Positions 26,309 to 34,128 of a stretch of 64,000 nt of DNA are shown here, piece after piece. Both the position numbers and the translations under genes were made by a program. Location: assembly GCA_022710185.1 (NCBI GenBank), contig JAKLHK010000003.1:147995-211994 (forward strand), given 5' to 3'. This DNA comes from Bacteroidota bacterium (GTDB lineage: Bacteria > Bacteroidota > Bacteroidia > Bacteroidales > JAGNHN01). Below the pieces are notes generated by a model that worked only from the letters and a program-made list of their open reading frames with translations, was not told the DNA's origin and ran no database searches. Position 1 is the first letter of the stretch. The number at the start of each line of letters is the position of its first letter.

Positions 26309-26333
26309 AATGCGAGGTGCTTTATCGCATTTT
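26309..26333. terminator. Weak hairpin between convergent ispF and the DUF7935-like gene
   Basis: AATGCGA (26309-26315) pairs with TCGCATT (26325-26331), followed by only a few T on the plus side. Partial termination of ispF is possible. Confidence 0.35.
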
Positions 26334-26357
26334 CCCGAAGAGGCAGGAATCACATAG

Positions 26358-26879
26358 TTAAAACTGCTTCGCCACCTCTTTTTTAAGAAGGGCGATGGCC
26401 TGGCCCGTCAGGGGGTGCTTCAGTTTCAGGGAGTTTTCGAGGATCAGCTCGGCAAGCTGCTGCCCGCTGGCCTCCTCCGGCAGCTGGGAGAGCGCCATGT
26501 TGAGCTGCTTCAACACTTCCTCCTTGGCGCTGCGGACCAGTTCCCAGGCTTCCTGGGAGATATACAGCTGCTGCGACAGGTTGTGATCGAACTCCTGACG
26601 GACCGTGCCTACCAGCAAGGCATGCAGGCCATGGGCCGAGCTGCCCGGAAGGCTGGCCCTTACCAGCAGGTTGTTGAGCGAAATACGCTCCATCAGCAGC
26701 AGACAGCGCTCATAGGCCTGCAGGCGGACGGGCTGTACCAGTTCCCCCTGCTTCATGCGGAGCTCCAAAAGGCGCTTCTTCTGGTCATTCTCCAGAAAAC
26801 CCTTCACCAGGTACCAGGCTGTAAGCAGGGTCACGACCGAAGGCAGAACATATTTCAGGATCTCCAGCACTTGCTCCAT
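26358..26879 (-). CDS. Small membrane protein of a Bacteroidota-specific family (DUF7935-like)
   Basis: A 173-residue protein with one N-terminal transmembrane helix (about 8-27, YVLPSVVTLLTAWYLVKGF) and a cytosolic helical, charged remainder with coiled-coil-like spacing. The frame stays open for about 1.2 kb further upstream, but that part is antisense to the aminotransferase gene. The ATG at 26879 (MEQVLEILKY) gives the sensible protein. I recognise it only as a conserved Bacteroidota family of unknown function. It is divergent from the aminotransferase, 114 bases away. Confidence 0.7.
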   Translation of the reverse strand: MEQVLEILKYVLPSVVTLLTAWYLVKGFLENDQKKRLLELRMKQGELVQPVRLQAYERCLLLMERISLNNLLVRASLPGSSAHGLHALLVGTVRQEFDHNLSQQLYISQEAWELVRSAKEEVLKQLNMALSQLPEEASGQQLAELILENSLKLKHPLTGQAIALLKKEVAKQF

Positions 26880-26956
26880 GATCGAGGCATTTTTCCGGAC
26901 AAAGATGCTAAAAACGACAAAGCGGAAGGATAAGCCGAGGTCCAAGGGGATTTTCT

Positions 26957-26964
26957 TACATTTG
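26957..26964 (+). promoter_or_regulatory. Promoter -7 box of the aminotransferase gene
   Basis: TACATTTG fits TAnnTTTG, 29 bases before the ATG. Confidence 0.45.
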
Positions 26965-26993
26965 CCGGATTCTGTTAATAAGATAACACTGCC

Positions 26994-28202
26994 ATGTTCA
27001 CACCTAAACTGTCGGAGCGCATCCATATCCTTTCCGAATCGGAAACCCTGGCCATGACCCGTCGCAGCCGCGAGCTGGAGCTGCAGGGACATGACGTGAT
27101 CAACCTGAGCATCGGGCAACCGGACTTCGATACTCCGGACTTCATCAAGGATGCCGCCCGGGTGGGCATGGAACAGGGCTATACGGGCTATCCGCCGGTA
27201 TCCGGCTACCTTGACCTGCGCAAAGCCATCTGCGCCAAGCTGGAACGCGATAACGGACTGAAGTACTGCCCGGACCAGATCGTGGTGTCGACGGGGGCCA
27301 AGCAGGCCCTGGTGAACACTATGATGAGCCTGGTGAACCCCGGTGACGAGGTGATCGTTCCTGCGCCCTACTGGGTGTCGTACAAGGAAATGGTCAAGCT
27401 GGCCGAAGGCAAGGCCGTGTATATCCAGGGACTGCTTGAAAACGACTTCAAGGTGACGCCCGAGCAGATCCGGGAGGCCATCACGCCCCGCAGCCGCATC
27501 TTCATCTTCAGCAGCCCCTGTAACCCCACAGGTTCGGTGTATACCAAAGCCGAACTGTACGACTTGGCCATGCTGTTCAGCGAGTTTCCGGACCTCTACA
27601 TCATTTCCGATGAGATTTACGAGCTGATCAACTTCAGCGGGAAGCATGAAAGCATTGCCCAGTTCGACTTTATCCGCGACCGGGTGATCATCATCAACGG
27701 GGTCTCCAAGGGCTTTGCCATGACAGGCTGGCGATTGGGATACATGGCTGCGCATAAGGATATTGCCAAGGCCTGCGACAAGATCCAGGGGCAGGTAACC
27801 TCCGGTGCTTCCTCCATTTCTCAGCGCGCTGCCCTGGCCGCCATGCTCATCGATCCCGAGCAAAACCAGGAAGTGCTGGAAATGCGCGCCGAGTTCCTGC
27901 AGCGGCGCAACCTCCTGCTGGACTTGCTCTCTGATGTTCCCGGGCTGAAGACCTACATTCCCGACGGGGCCTTCTACCTGTTCCCCAATGTGACCTATTA
28001 TTTCGGGAAGTCGACCGGAGGGATCACCATCCAGAATGCCAACGATCTGTGCATGTACCTGCTCGACAAGGCCCATGTGGCCCTGGTCCCTGGCGACGCC
28101 TTCGGGTGTCCATCCTGCCTGCGCTTCAGCTATGCCACCTCAAGGGAAAAGATCCGTGAATCGGTGCGGCGGATACAGGAAGCGCTGGAGGCGTTGAAAT
28201 AG
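26994..28202 (+). CDS. aspC: Pyridoxal-phosphate aminotransferase, aspartate aminotransferase type
   Basis: A 402-residue class I/II fold-type I aminotransferase. It has NLSIGQPDFDTPDFIK near the N-terminus, SSPCNPTGSVY, SDEIYELINFSG and the PLP lysine in NGVSKGFAMTGWRLGY. The C-terminal FGCPSCLRFSYATS carries the substrate-carboxylate arginine. It probably interconverts aspartate and 2-oxoglutarate with oxaloacetate and glutamate. Related enzymes accept aromatic or prephenate substrates, so the symbol is family-level. Confidence 0.87.
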   Translation: MFTPKLSERIHILSESETLAMTRRSRELELQGHDVINLSIGQPDFDTPDFIKDAARVGMEQGYTGYPPVSGYLDLRKAICAKLERDNGLKYCPDQIVVSTGAKQALVNTMMSLVNPGDEVIVPAPYWVSYKEMVKLAEGKAVYIQGLLENDFKVTPEQIREAITPRSRIFIFSSPCNPTGSVYTKAELYDLAMLFSEFPDLYIISDEIYELINFSGKHESIAQFDFIRDRVIIINGVSKGFAMTGWRLGYMAAHKDIAKACDKIQGQVTSGASSISQRAALAAMLIDPEQNQEVLEMRAEFLQRRNLLLDLLSDVPGLKTYIPDGAFYLFPNVTYYFGKSTGGITIQNANDLCMYLLDKAHVALVPGDAFGCPSCLRFSYATSREKIRESVRRIQEALEALK

Positions 28203-28316
28203 CTTATCTTTACTCCTCGTTTTGGAGTCGACGGCGCTTTTTCTTGAGTTTCGGCCTCGTTTGAATCGTCGCCGGCGAAAGAACTGAGCTTCTTGACTTT
28301 CTTACATTTATCCGGA

Positions 28317-29324
28317 ATGAAGAAGCAGGAATACGTAGACCTTTTCGACCGTTTTCAGCGCCAGCACCTTTTGGTGATCGGGGATGTTATGGTCGACAGT
28401 TACCTTTGGGGACAGGTGGAGCGCATCAGCCCCGAAGCCCCCGTACCCATCGTTGCCGTGCAGAAGCGGGAGAACCGCCTGGGAGGGGCTGCCAATGTGG
28501 CCCTTAACCTTAGAGCCATGGGAGCCTCAGCCACCCTGCTTACGGTGGTTGGTGACGATATGAAAGGAAGGGAGTTCTCCGCATTGCTGAACGAGGCCGG
28601 CATTTCCGATGCCGGGGTAGTCTACAGTCACAGGCGGGTCACTACAACCAAGTTCCGTGTGATCGGCAACAAGGTACAGATGCTGAGGGTGGACGAGGAG
28701 GTGGACCATCCCCTGGAGCAGGAGGATATGGAATTGCTGCTGCAGCGTTTCGATACCCTGATGGCCGGACAGAAGGTGGATGCCATTATTTTTCAGGATT
28801 ACGACAAGGGGGTCATCACCCCCGGGCTTATCCGCCATGTGGTGGACCGGGCCGCTGAACGCGGGGTTCCCGTGGCTGTGGACCCCAAGCAGCGCAATTT
28901 CGACGCTTATCGCGGGGTTACCCTCTTCAAGCCCAACCTCAAGGAGTTGCGTGAAGGGCTCAAGCTCGACCATTCTCCTCAGGGGGAGGGCCTGGTGGCC
29001 GCGGCCTCTCAGGTGCAGGATATGCTGCAGGCCAGGGTCGTCCTGGTGACCCTGTCGGAAAAAGGGGTGTATATCCGTCAGCGCGGCCCGGAGGGCATTA
29101 CGGAACATCAGGTGCCGGCCCATGTGCGCAACATCTCCGATGTATCGGGTGCTGGCGACACCGTGATCAGCATTGCCGCGCTTTGCCTGGGAAGCGGCGT
29201 GGGCCTCATGGACCTGGCTGCCATTTCCAATAGGGCAGGAGGACTGGTATGTGAAGAAGTAGGGGTAGTGCCCGTCAACCGGGAGCACCTGCTGAAGGAA
29301 CTGCTGGATTCAGCCCGGGACTGA
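28317..29324 (+). CDS. rfaE1: D-glycero-beta-D-manno-heptose-7-phosphate kinase
   Basis: A 335-residue PfkB-family sugar kinase making heptose-1,7-bisphosphate for ADP-heptose and LPS core. It has IGDVMVDSYLWGQVERISPE, RLGGAANVALNLRAMG, VAVDPKQRNFDAY, FKPNLKEL and the ATP/anion-hole motif VSGAGDTVIS, all typical of the N-terminal half of HldE. The nucleotidyltransferase half is absent, so this is the split form. I use the ATG at 28317 rather than an in-frame upstream start, because the family N-terminus fits and a TACATTTA box lies at 28303-28310. It is followed by ubiE after 19 bases. Confidence 0.9.
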   Translation: MKKQEYVDLFDRFQRQHLLVIGDVMVDSYLWGQVERISPEAPVPIVAVQKRENRLGGAANVALNLRAMGASATLLTVVGDDMKGREFSALLNEAGISDAGVVYSHRRVTTTKFRVIGNKVQMLRVDEEVDHPLEQEDMELLLQRFDTLMAGQKVDAIIFQDYDKGVITPGLIRHVVDRAAERGVPVAVDPKQRNFDAYRGVTLFKPNLKELREGLKLDHSPQGEGLVAAASQVQDMLQARVVLVTLSEKGVYIRQRGPEGITEHQVPAHVRNISDVSGAGDTVISIAALCLGSGVGLMDLAAISNRAGGLVCEEVGVVPVNREHLLKELLDSARD

Positions 29325-29343
29325 ACCGTAAACGAGGGGGCGC

Positions 29344-30042
29344 ATGGCCAGGACTGAGGATGTACGACAGATGTTCAACCGCATTGCGGCACGCTACGAT
29401 CTCCTGAACCATCTTTTATCCGCCGGCATCGACCGCCGCTGGCGAAGGTTGCTGATCAGGAAACTGCAGCAGCAGGACGCCCGGCAGGTCCTGGATGTAG
29501 CTACCGGCACGGCCGATCTGGCCATACTGGCGGCAAAGCGGGGGATACCGCATATAGTGGGCGTGGATATCGCCGAAGAGATGCTGGCCATCGGCCAGCG
29601 CAAGGTGGAAAGGCAGGGGCTGGCCTCCGTCGTCACGCTCAAGCCGGCACGCGCAGAAAAACTGCCCTTCTCCGACCGCTCCTTCGATGCCGTGATGGTG
29701 GCCTTTGGCGTACGCAACTTCGAGGACCTTGCCCTGGGCCTCCAGGAGATGTGCAGGGTTACGCGTCCGGGCGGCATGGTCGCGGTACTCGAGTTTTCCA
29801 CACCGAAGTATTTTCCGCTCAGACAACTGTACCTGTTGTACTTCCGCCACTTCCTTCCCCTGCTCGGGGGATGGATTTCAGGGGACCGTGGCGCCTATCA
29901 ATACCTTCCCGATACGGTGCTGGCCTTTCCCCAGGGCCAGACCTTCATACACCGGCTGGAAGGAGCCGGCTACGATCAATGCCGCCAACGCCGCCTGAGC
30001 GGGGGCATCGCTACCCTCTATACCGCCAGAAAACCCGGGTGA
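29344..30042 (+). CDS. ubiE: Demethylmenaquinone methyltransferase
   Basis: A 232-residue SAM-dependent methyltransferase for the last step of menaquinone synthesis. N-terminal FNRIAARYDLLNHLLSAGID, motif I VLDVATGTADLA, MLAIGQRKVE and FGVRNFED are signature UbiE/MenG motifs. Menaquinone serves the Nqr and cbb3 chain elsewhere in this window. It lies upstream of porT, an order I recall from other Bacteroidota. Confidence 0.93.
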   Translation: MARTEDVRQMFNRIAARYDLLNHLLSAGIDRRWRRLLIRKLQQQDARQVLDVATGTADLAILAAKRGIPHIVGVDIAEEMLAIGQRKVERQGLASVVTLKPARAEKLPFSDRSFDAVMVAFGVRNFEDLALGLQEMCRVTRPGGMVAVLEFSTPKYFPLRQLYLLYFRHFLPLLGGWISGDRGAYQYLPDTVLAFPQGQTFIHRLEGAGYDQCRQRRLSGGIATLYTARKPG

Positions 30043-30138
30043 CCCCGCCCTCACCCTCACACTCTCACTCAGACTCTCCCATCCTCCTGCCCCCGTCTCC
30101 GCCCAGAGGCAGATCCGGACAAGCCCGCCACTTTTATC

Positions 30139-30146
30139 TATCTTTG
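30139..30146 (+). promoter_or_regulatory. porT promoter -7 box
   Basis: TATCTTTG fits TAnnTTTG, 71 bases before the porT ATG. Confidence 0.5.
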
Positions 30147-30217
30147 CCTTACATTGCATAAAATACCGAACTTCGGCCTTCGTTAACAGCTCCCAAACCC
30201 CGTCAACCCTACCACCC

Positions 30218-30934
30218 ATGAACCAGCGGAACCGGATTTTCTTGATGATTCTGGGGCTCATGCTGACCCTGTCCCTGGTCCAGGCGCAGCGCAGGGTTCA
30301 GATCAATCTTCCCAAGTACGACCTCAAGGATTACCACTTCGGGTTCATCCTGGGGGTGAACCAGATGTTCTTCTCCGTAGACCGCGTGCCTGAATTCAAC
30401 GAGCTGGACTCCCTGTACATCCTGGAGTCCACGCCGGAAATGGGTTTTAACATCGGTATCGTGTCCAACCTGCGGCTGGCAGAGAACTGGGACCTGAGGT
30501 TCATTCCAACCCTGTCGTTCGGGCAGCGTAACCTGCACTATACTTTCCTGCTCAACGACAAGCAGTATTACGAGGACAAGAAGATGATCGAGTCCACGCA
30601 TATCGATTTCCCCTTCAACCTCAAGTTCAAGTCGCACCGCATCAATAATTTCCGGGCCTATGTGCTGAGCGGCGTCAAGTTCAGCATCGACCTGGCTTCA
30701 CAGGCCAAGAAGAAGGAGCAGGACGACGAGTTAAGGGTGAAGCTGGAGCGCGACGATATGGCGGCCGAATTTGGGGTCGGCTTCGATTTCTATACCCACT
30801 TCTTCAAGTTCGGCACCGAACTCAAGATGTCGTATGGGGTCCGTGACCTCCTCAGGCATGAGAACAACGCCTATTCCCGGGGGATAGAGAAGCTGAACTC
30901 CAAGATATTCCAGTTGTCGCTCACTTTTGAATGA
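30218..30934 (+). CDS. porT: T9SS outer-membrane protein PorT
   Basis: A 238-residue outer-membrane beta-barrel required for the T9SS. The signal peptide ends in LSLVQAQ. LPKYDLKDYHFGFILGVNQ, FIPTLSFGQRNLHYTF and ESTHIDFPFNLKFKSHR are characteristic of PorT, and the final FQLSLTFE is a barrel C-terminus. The length matches the family. In P. gingivalis it is essential for gingipain secretion. ubiE lies just upstream. Confidence 0.92.
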   Translation: MNQRNRIFLMILGLMLTLSLVQAQRRVQINLPKYDLKDYHFGFILGVNQMFFSVDRVPEFNELDSLYILESTPEMGFNIGIVSNLRLAENWDLRFIPTLSFGQRNLHYTFLLNDKQYYEDKKMIESTHIDFPFNLKFKSHRINNFRAYVLSGVKFSIDLASQAKKKEQDDELRVKLERDDMAAEFGVGFDFYTHFFKFGTELKMSYGVRDLLRHENNAYSRGIEKLNSKIFQLSLTFE

Positions 30935-30958
30935 TCCCAGGATCCCACAGCCTGAAGC

Positions 30959-31654
30959 ATGGAAAAGGAAGACCTCAGCCAACGTGTTTTTGAGAACCTG
31001 GTGCAGAAGGGTACCCTGAAGCAACAGGTATATGCCAACACCCTGGAAGCCTTCCGCATGCTCAAGCGGGAGGTGGCCCGGGTGGCAGCCGACTACAAGC
31101 AGAGCGCAGCAGGGCGATCAGGGAAGATCCCGGTGGAGTATACCGACCGGGGAGAGTTCGAAGGGGAGCTGCAGTTTGCCGGAGACGTCCTGCTTTTCAT
31201 GATGCACACCAATGTGTTCGAAATCCCCCGTGACCATGCGGTGATGCGGACCCCCTACCTGAGGGAGGACAAGGAGCGATCCTATTGCGGAATCATCAAC
31301 ATCTTCAACTTCCTTGCAGATTCGTTCCGATACAATCGCATGAACGACAGCGGTTATCTCATTGGAAGGGTGTTCGTGAACAAGGACAGGCACTATTTCA
31401 TTGAGGGCAAGCGGGAGGTTGGCATGCTGTACCCCAATTTCCCTACGGCTGTGTTCAATGCCGGGGCCATACGGGAGCTGGTGCTGTCGGCCATGCAGTA
31501 CAGCGTCGATTTCGACCTCCTGACCCCACCCTACGACGCGGTGAAGGAGGTTACGGTGAACGAAATACGTACGGCCCTGGACAACATGCAGTTAAAGACG
31601 GCAAAGCGGATGGGTTACCGCTTCCAGGCGGACAATGGGAATGGGGATTCTTAA
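30959..31654 (+). CDS. Conserved protein of unknown function downstream of porT
   Basis: A 231-residue soluble protein without a signal peptide or membrane segment. The N-terminus is helical (LVQKGTLKQQVYANTLEAF). The middle contains FAGDVLLFMMHTNVFEIPRD and YCGIINIFNFLADSFRYNR, followed by FVNKDRHYFIEGKREVGMLY. The clean gene body 24 bases after porT argues that it is real and co-transcribed. I recognise no catalytic motif. A T9SS link through porT is only guilt by position. Confidence 0.7.
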   Translation: MEKEDLSQRVFENLVQKGTLKQQVYANTLEAFRMLKREVARVAADYKQSAAGRSGKIPVEYTDRGEFEGELQFAGDVLLFMMHTNVFEIPRDHAVMRTPYLREDKERSYCGIINIFNFLADSFRYNRMNDSGYLIGRVFVNKDRHYFIEGKREVGMLYPNFPTAVFNAGAIRELVLSAMQYSVDFDLLTPPYDAVKEVTVNEIRTALDNMQLKTAKRMGYRFQADNGNGDS

Positions 31655-31671
31655 GATTTTTGGGGCTGGTT

Positions 31672-31703
31672 TTTGGACAAATGAAAGAATTGACCTATTT
31701 TTG
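31672..31703 (+). promoter_or_regulatory. Promoter of tRNA-Glu
   Basis: A textbook Bacteroidota sigma-70 promoter: TTTG (31672-31675), 20 bases, TATTTTTG (31696-31703), 18 bases before the tRNA. Confidence 0.75.
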
Positions 31704-31721
31704 CACCTCCAAACCAGAAAT

Positions 31722-31793
31722 GGCCCGTTCGTATAGGGGTTAGTACGCCAGGTTTTCATCCTGGTAACAGGGGTTCGAATCCCCTACGGGCTA
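31722..31793 (+). tRNA. tRNA-Glu (anticodon TTC)
   Basis: A complete cloverleaf can be drawn. The acceptor stem GGCCCGT pairs with ACGGGCT (first pair G-U). The D stem is GTAT/GTAC, the anticodon stem CCAGG/CCTGG with loop TTTTCAT (anticodon TTC), and the T arm AGGGG-TTCGAAT-CCCCT. Discriminator A is at 31793; CCA is not encoded. It has its own promoter and terminator. Confidence 0.97.
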
Positions 31794-31798
31794 CGGAA

Positions 31799-31845
31799 AC
31801 AGAGCGAGAGTGAGCGCGGCAGCGAACATTCTCGCTCTGTTTTTA
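31799..31845 (+). terminator. Intrinsic terminator of tRNA-Glu
   Basis: An 11-bp stem, ACAGAGCGAGA (31799-31809) with TCTCGCTCTGT (31830-31840), is followed by TTTTT. Confidence 0.9.
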
Positions 31846-31926
31846 TCTCAAAACTCCCTCACACTCACACACTCTCTCCCCCGCCCACACCCGCATCATA
31901 GATTTCTTCCTTCTAATAAAAAATAG

Positions 31927-31942
31927 CTACTCATTTGAGTAG
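31927..31942. promoter_or_regulatory. Perfect palindrome CTACTCA-TT-TGAGTAG, candidate LuxR-type operator
   Basis: The 7-base arms are perfect with a 2-base spacer, the size bound by dimers of NarL/LuxR-type regulators. A nearly identical element (arms half kept) occurs at 34507-34519, upstream of the operon that encodes such a regulator. This copy lies about 75 bases before the predicted start of a candidate small RNA. Confidence 0.5.
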
Positions 31943-31971
31943 TCATTTTGCATTGAGGACTACCGGACGGC

Positions 31972-32148
31972 TTGCATTACCCCTTTTCAGCACTGTATCT
32001 TCACTCCCGAAAAAAAGGACCTGGCACCCGTGCACAAGAGTGTGTGGCATTAGGGGGGTGCAGCGTCCTGAACATACACTTTCTCAGGGGACGCTGAGAA
32101 CCAGGAAGCCGAAAGGGGACATCAGGACCCTACGGCTTCCTCTTGTTT
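31972..32148 (+). ncRNA. Candidate structured small RNA
   Basis: In the 345-base gap after the tRNA-Glu terminator there is no convincing gene. The plus strand has a possible promoter TTGC (31972-31975), 20 bases, TATCTTCA (31996-32003). It is followed by nested hairpins: GGAC and GCACCC pair with GGGTGC and GTCC; TCTCAG pairs with CTGAGA; and AGGAAGCCG (32103-32111) pairs with CGGCTTCCT (32133-32141), followed by CTTGTTTTA. This resembles a roughly 140-base RNA with a terminator. It matches no family I know, and a 72-codon open frame across it does not look like a protein. Confidence 0.4.
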
Positions 32149-32190
32149 TATGATGGGCCCGTGCTTCTTCCGTTTGGGCATCCTTGCGGC

Positions 32191-32808
32191 TCAGGGATGG
32201 TAAGCGAGGTAACGTTTGATCAGGGTCGGCAGGGTGCAGTTGTTCTTCTTGAGCATATCGCGGCGGTAGGCGCGCACGGTGTGAAAGCTCTTGCCCATCC
32301 GCTCTGCGATCTCGTTCAGATCACAGCCTTCAATGGTCATTTTCAGTGCTTCCTCCTCCATGAGGGTAAGCCGGGGGGCTTCGAAGAATTCCTCATGACG
32401 GCTTCTTTCCAGTACTTCCCGGGTATGGGGGCAGAGGAAAGGGTTGAGGGGGTCCAGGTGAGCAAAGCCGTAGCGGAGTACATCCAGGGGCGAGGTCTTG
32501 AGTATGTAGCCCGCTGCGCCCAGGTCAAGGGCCTTTTTTACAAATTCCTGGTTCACATATCCGGTGAGCACCACGCAGGGCACCCTTTGCTGCCGGCAGG
32601 CTTCCAGGAGATCGAAGCGGATTTGCCCGTCGAAGCCCAGGTCGCTGACCACCAAAGCGTAAGCGCTGGTTTTCATGGCAGAAAGCCCGTTACGAATGTC
32701 GCTTCGCACATCGATCAGCGCATCCGGGTGTACCTGGTGCAGTATCTCCCTCACGGTCTGCTGCACCACGGCATGGTCTTCAACCAACAATATTTTGGGT
32801 AGCATCAT
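32191..32808 (-). CDS. LuxR/NarL-type response regulator
   Basis: A 205-residue two-component regulator. The receiver domain spans residues about 4-120, with acidic pocket E10-D11, phosphoacceptor D56 in VSDLGFD, T82 and K104. The LuxR-type HTH is at about 143-200 (LTLMEEEALKMTIEGCDLNE and MGKSFHTVRAYRRDMLKKNN). It is the last gene of a four-gene minus-strand unit. Its start overlaps the kinase stop (ATGA), so the pair is cognate by position. Its targets may include the palindromes at 31927 and 34507. Confidence 0.9.
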   Translation of the reverse strand: MMLPKILLVEDHAVVQQTVREILHQVHPDALIDVRSDIRNGLSAMKTSAYALVVSDLGFDGQIRFDLLEACRQQRVPCVVLTGYVNQEFVKKALDLGAAGYILKTSPLDVLRYGFAHLDPLNPFLCPHTREVLERSRHEEFFEAPRLTLMEEEALKMTIEGCDLNEIAERMGKSFHTVRAYRRDMLKKNNCTLPTLIKRYLAYHP

Positions 32809-33533
32809 AGCTTGACGGTAATGGTTTCCAGGGTCATCTGCTCACTGAGCTCGTAGGAGCGGGTACCATTGATGTAACGCAGCCTTTCCCCGATGATGCT
32901 CTGTCCCCTGCGGCTACGCTTGATTTTCAGCTCCTTTTCCCCGGGGTTGGGATAATACAGGGAGAGTTCGATCCAGCCTGGGCCTTCCGTGGCTTCGATT
33001 TGGATATAAGGTGGAGCCACATGCTTTATGGCATTGAGGAGGAGTTCCTGTATCACCCGGTAGAGGTGGATCCGTATCCTTTCCGGCACCACACTGCGTA
33101 TCTCGTAATTCATGGCCACCTCGCATTTTCTGTTGGACAGGATCTCCACCAGGTAGCTGAGGCTGTGGTCGAAAGGTTCATCCAGGATACGCATGGGGTA
33201 GAGCTCCTGGTTTTTAAGCCGGAGCTCGTTGCTCAGCTTATCGATGAGCGCATCGATGGCCTGCACCTTCGATCCCTCATCCTTGCCCAGGGTGGCCAGC
33301 CGGGTGCGGATCTGCATAGAGAAGGGCCCATAGAGGTCGTGCAGTTCCATGGAGATACGCTGGCGTTCCTTTTCCAGGTCGTCGAGGTATTTGTTCCGCA
33401 GCAGCTTCATCAGTCGGTATTGACGCAGGTAGTAGAGGATGAGACCAATGCCCAGCCCGCCGATGACCAGTACGAAGGGCAGGAGTACCACCAGCAGGCG
33501 GAGGAACTCAGCGTGCGTTTGCATATCGTGCAA
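32805..33533 (-). CDS. Membrane-bound sensor histidine kinase with a degenerate ATP-binding end
   Basis: A 242-residue protein with one N-terminal helix (about 11-35), a coiled linker and an HPK7-type dimerisation domain with phosphoacceptor His65 in SMELHDLYGP. The N box is ELLLNAIKH (N167) and a G2-like segment is RRGQSIIGERLRYING. The usual Asp-x-Gly-x-Gly G1 box is missing; the position reads YYPNPGEKEL. It may bind ATP weakly, act as a phosphatase or pair with another kinase. The start may be Met1 (33533) or Met4 (33524); either overlaps the end of the upstream membrane-protein gene. Confidence 0.8.
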   Translation of the reverse strand: MHDMQTHAEFLRLLVVLLPFVLVIGGLGIGLILYYLRQYRLMKLLRNKYLDDLEKERQRISMELHDLYGPFSMQIRTRLATLGKDEGSKVQAIDALIDKLSNELRLKNQELYPMRILDEPFDHSLSYLVEILSNRKCEVAMNYEIRSVVPERIRIHLYRVIQELLLNAIKHVAPPYIQIEATEGPGWIELSLYYPNPGEKELKIKRSRRGQSIIGERLRYINGTRSYELSEQMTLETITVKL

Positions 33534-34128
33534 TATACGTAGCCCGGATGAATAGTACCACCAAATTCATTGCTATGCCGATTTCCAGCATATCAGGGAT
33601 AAAGTCCAGGTGGATATCGGATTCTTCAAGATAGGACATGGTCGCCCCCAGCGCAATATTGGACGATATCAGCATTCCCTGGAAGAAATCGAGCCCGGCT
33701 TTGCGGGAATAGCGAACCAGAATGAACAGGGTCAGGAGTATACTGGAAATGCTTCCAATCCAATAGAGATTGCTGATATGTGTGTTGGGCAGGAAGACCA
33801 TGCCGGCAACAGATAAGCCCAATCCGACCAGGATGAGGTAATCGGACCTCCGGCTGCTGCCTCGCAGTTGCAGCGCCAGCAGGCAGAGGATAGGAAAGCT
33901 GATGTCGTAAATGTTCAGTATTTGGGAAGGGCTGAAAAGCGGGATCAACCTAAAGAAAACCATTACAAATAGATCATAATATGTACCCACCACGATAAAA
34001 AATCGCTCCAGATGCTGCATACCGGTGCACGGTCTGGCCGGGAACACCTTATACCTCAGAAACACCCCAACGGCCACAAGGCTTGTAAGGGTGTTCAGCA
34101 CCATGGTGAGAAAGGACAAGGTACTCAT
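33508..34128 (-). CDS. Seven-helix membrane protein of the signalling unit
   Basis: A 206-residue protein with about seven hydrophobic helices and short loops. There is no periplasmic domain and no metal or heme motif I can recognise. The start at 34128 (MSTLSFLTMVL) overlaps the preceding stop by ATGA; a longer frame would begin inside the upstream gene. Its end overlaps the kinase start. The tight coupling suggests it is the sensory membrane part for the small-membrane-domain kinase. Function unknown. Confidence 0.7.
   Translation of the reverse strand: MSTLSFLTMVLNTLTSLVAVGVFLRYKVFPARPCTGMQHLERFFIVVGTYYDLFVMVFFRLIPLFSPSQILNIYDISFPILCLLALQLRGSSRRSDYLILVGLGLSVAGMVFLPNTHISNLYWIGSISSILLTLFILVRYSRKAGLDFFQGMLISSNIALGATMSYLEESDIHLDFIPDMLEIGIAMNLVVLFIRATYIARYANAR

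Noticed and set aside
26880..28076. Long minus-strand open frame antisense to the aminotransferase, joined to the small membrane protein gene
   Set aside because: It mirrors the coding strand of a clear aminotransferase gene, has His/Gln-rich low-sense content, and the real gene starts at the ATG at 26879.
31722..31793. tRNA-Glu as an integration site of a mobile element
   Set aside because: I see no integrase and no repeat of the tRNA 3' end downstream.
31935..32153. A 72-codon plus-strand frame after tRNA-Glu
   Set aside because: It has no family features, crosses the hairpins of the candidate RNA and lacks a good ribosome binding site.
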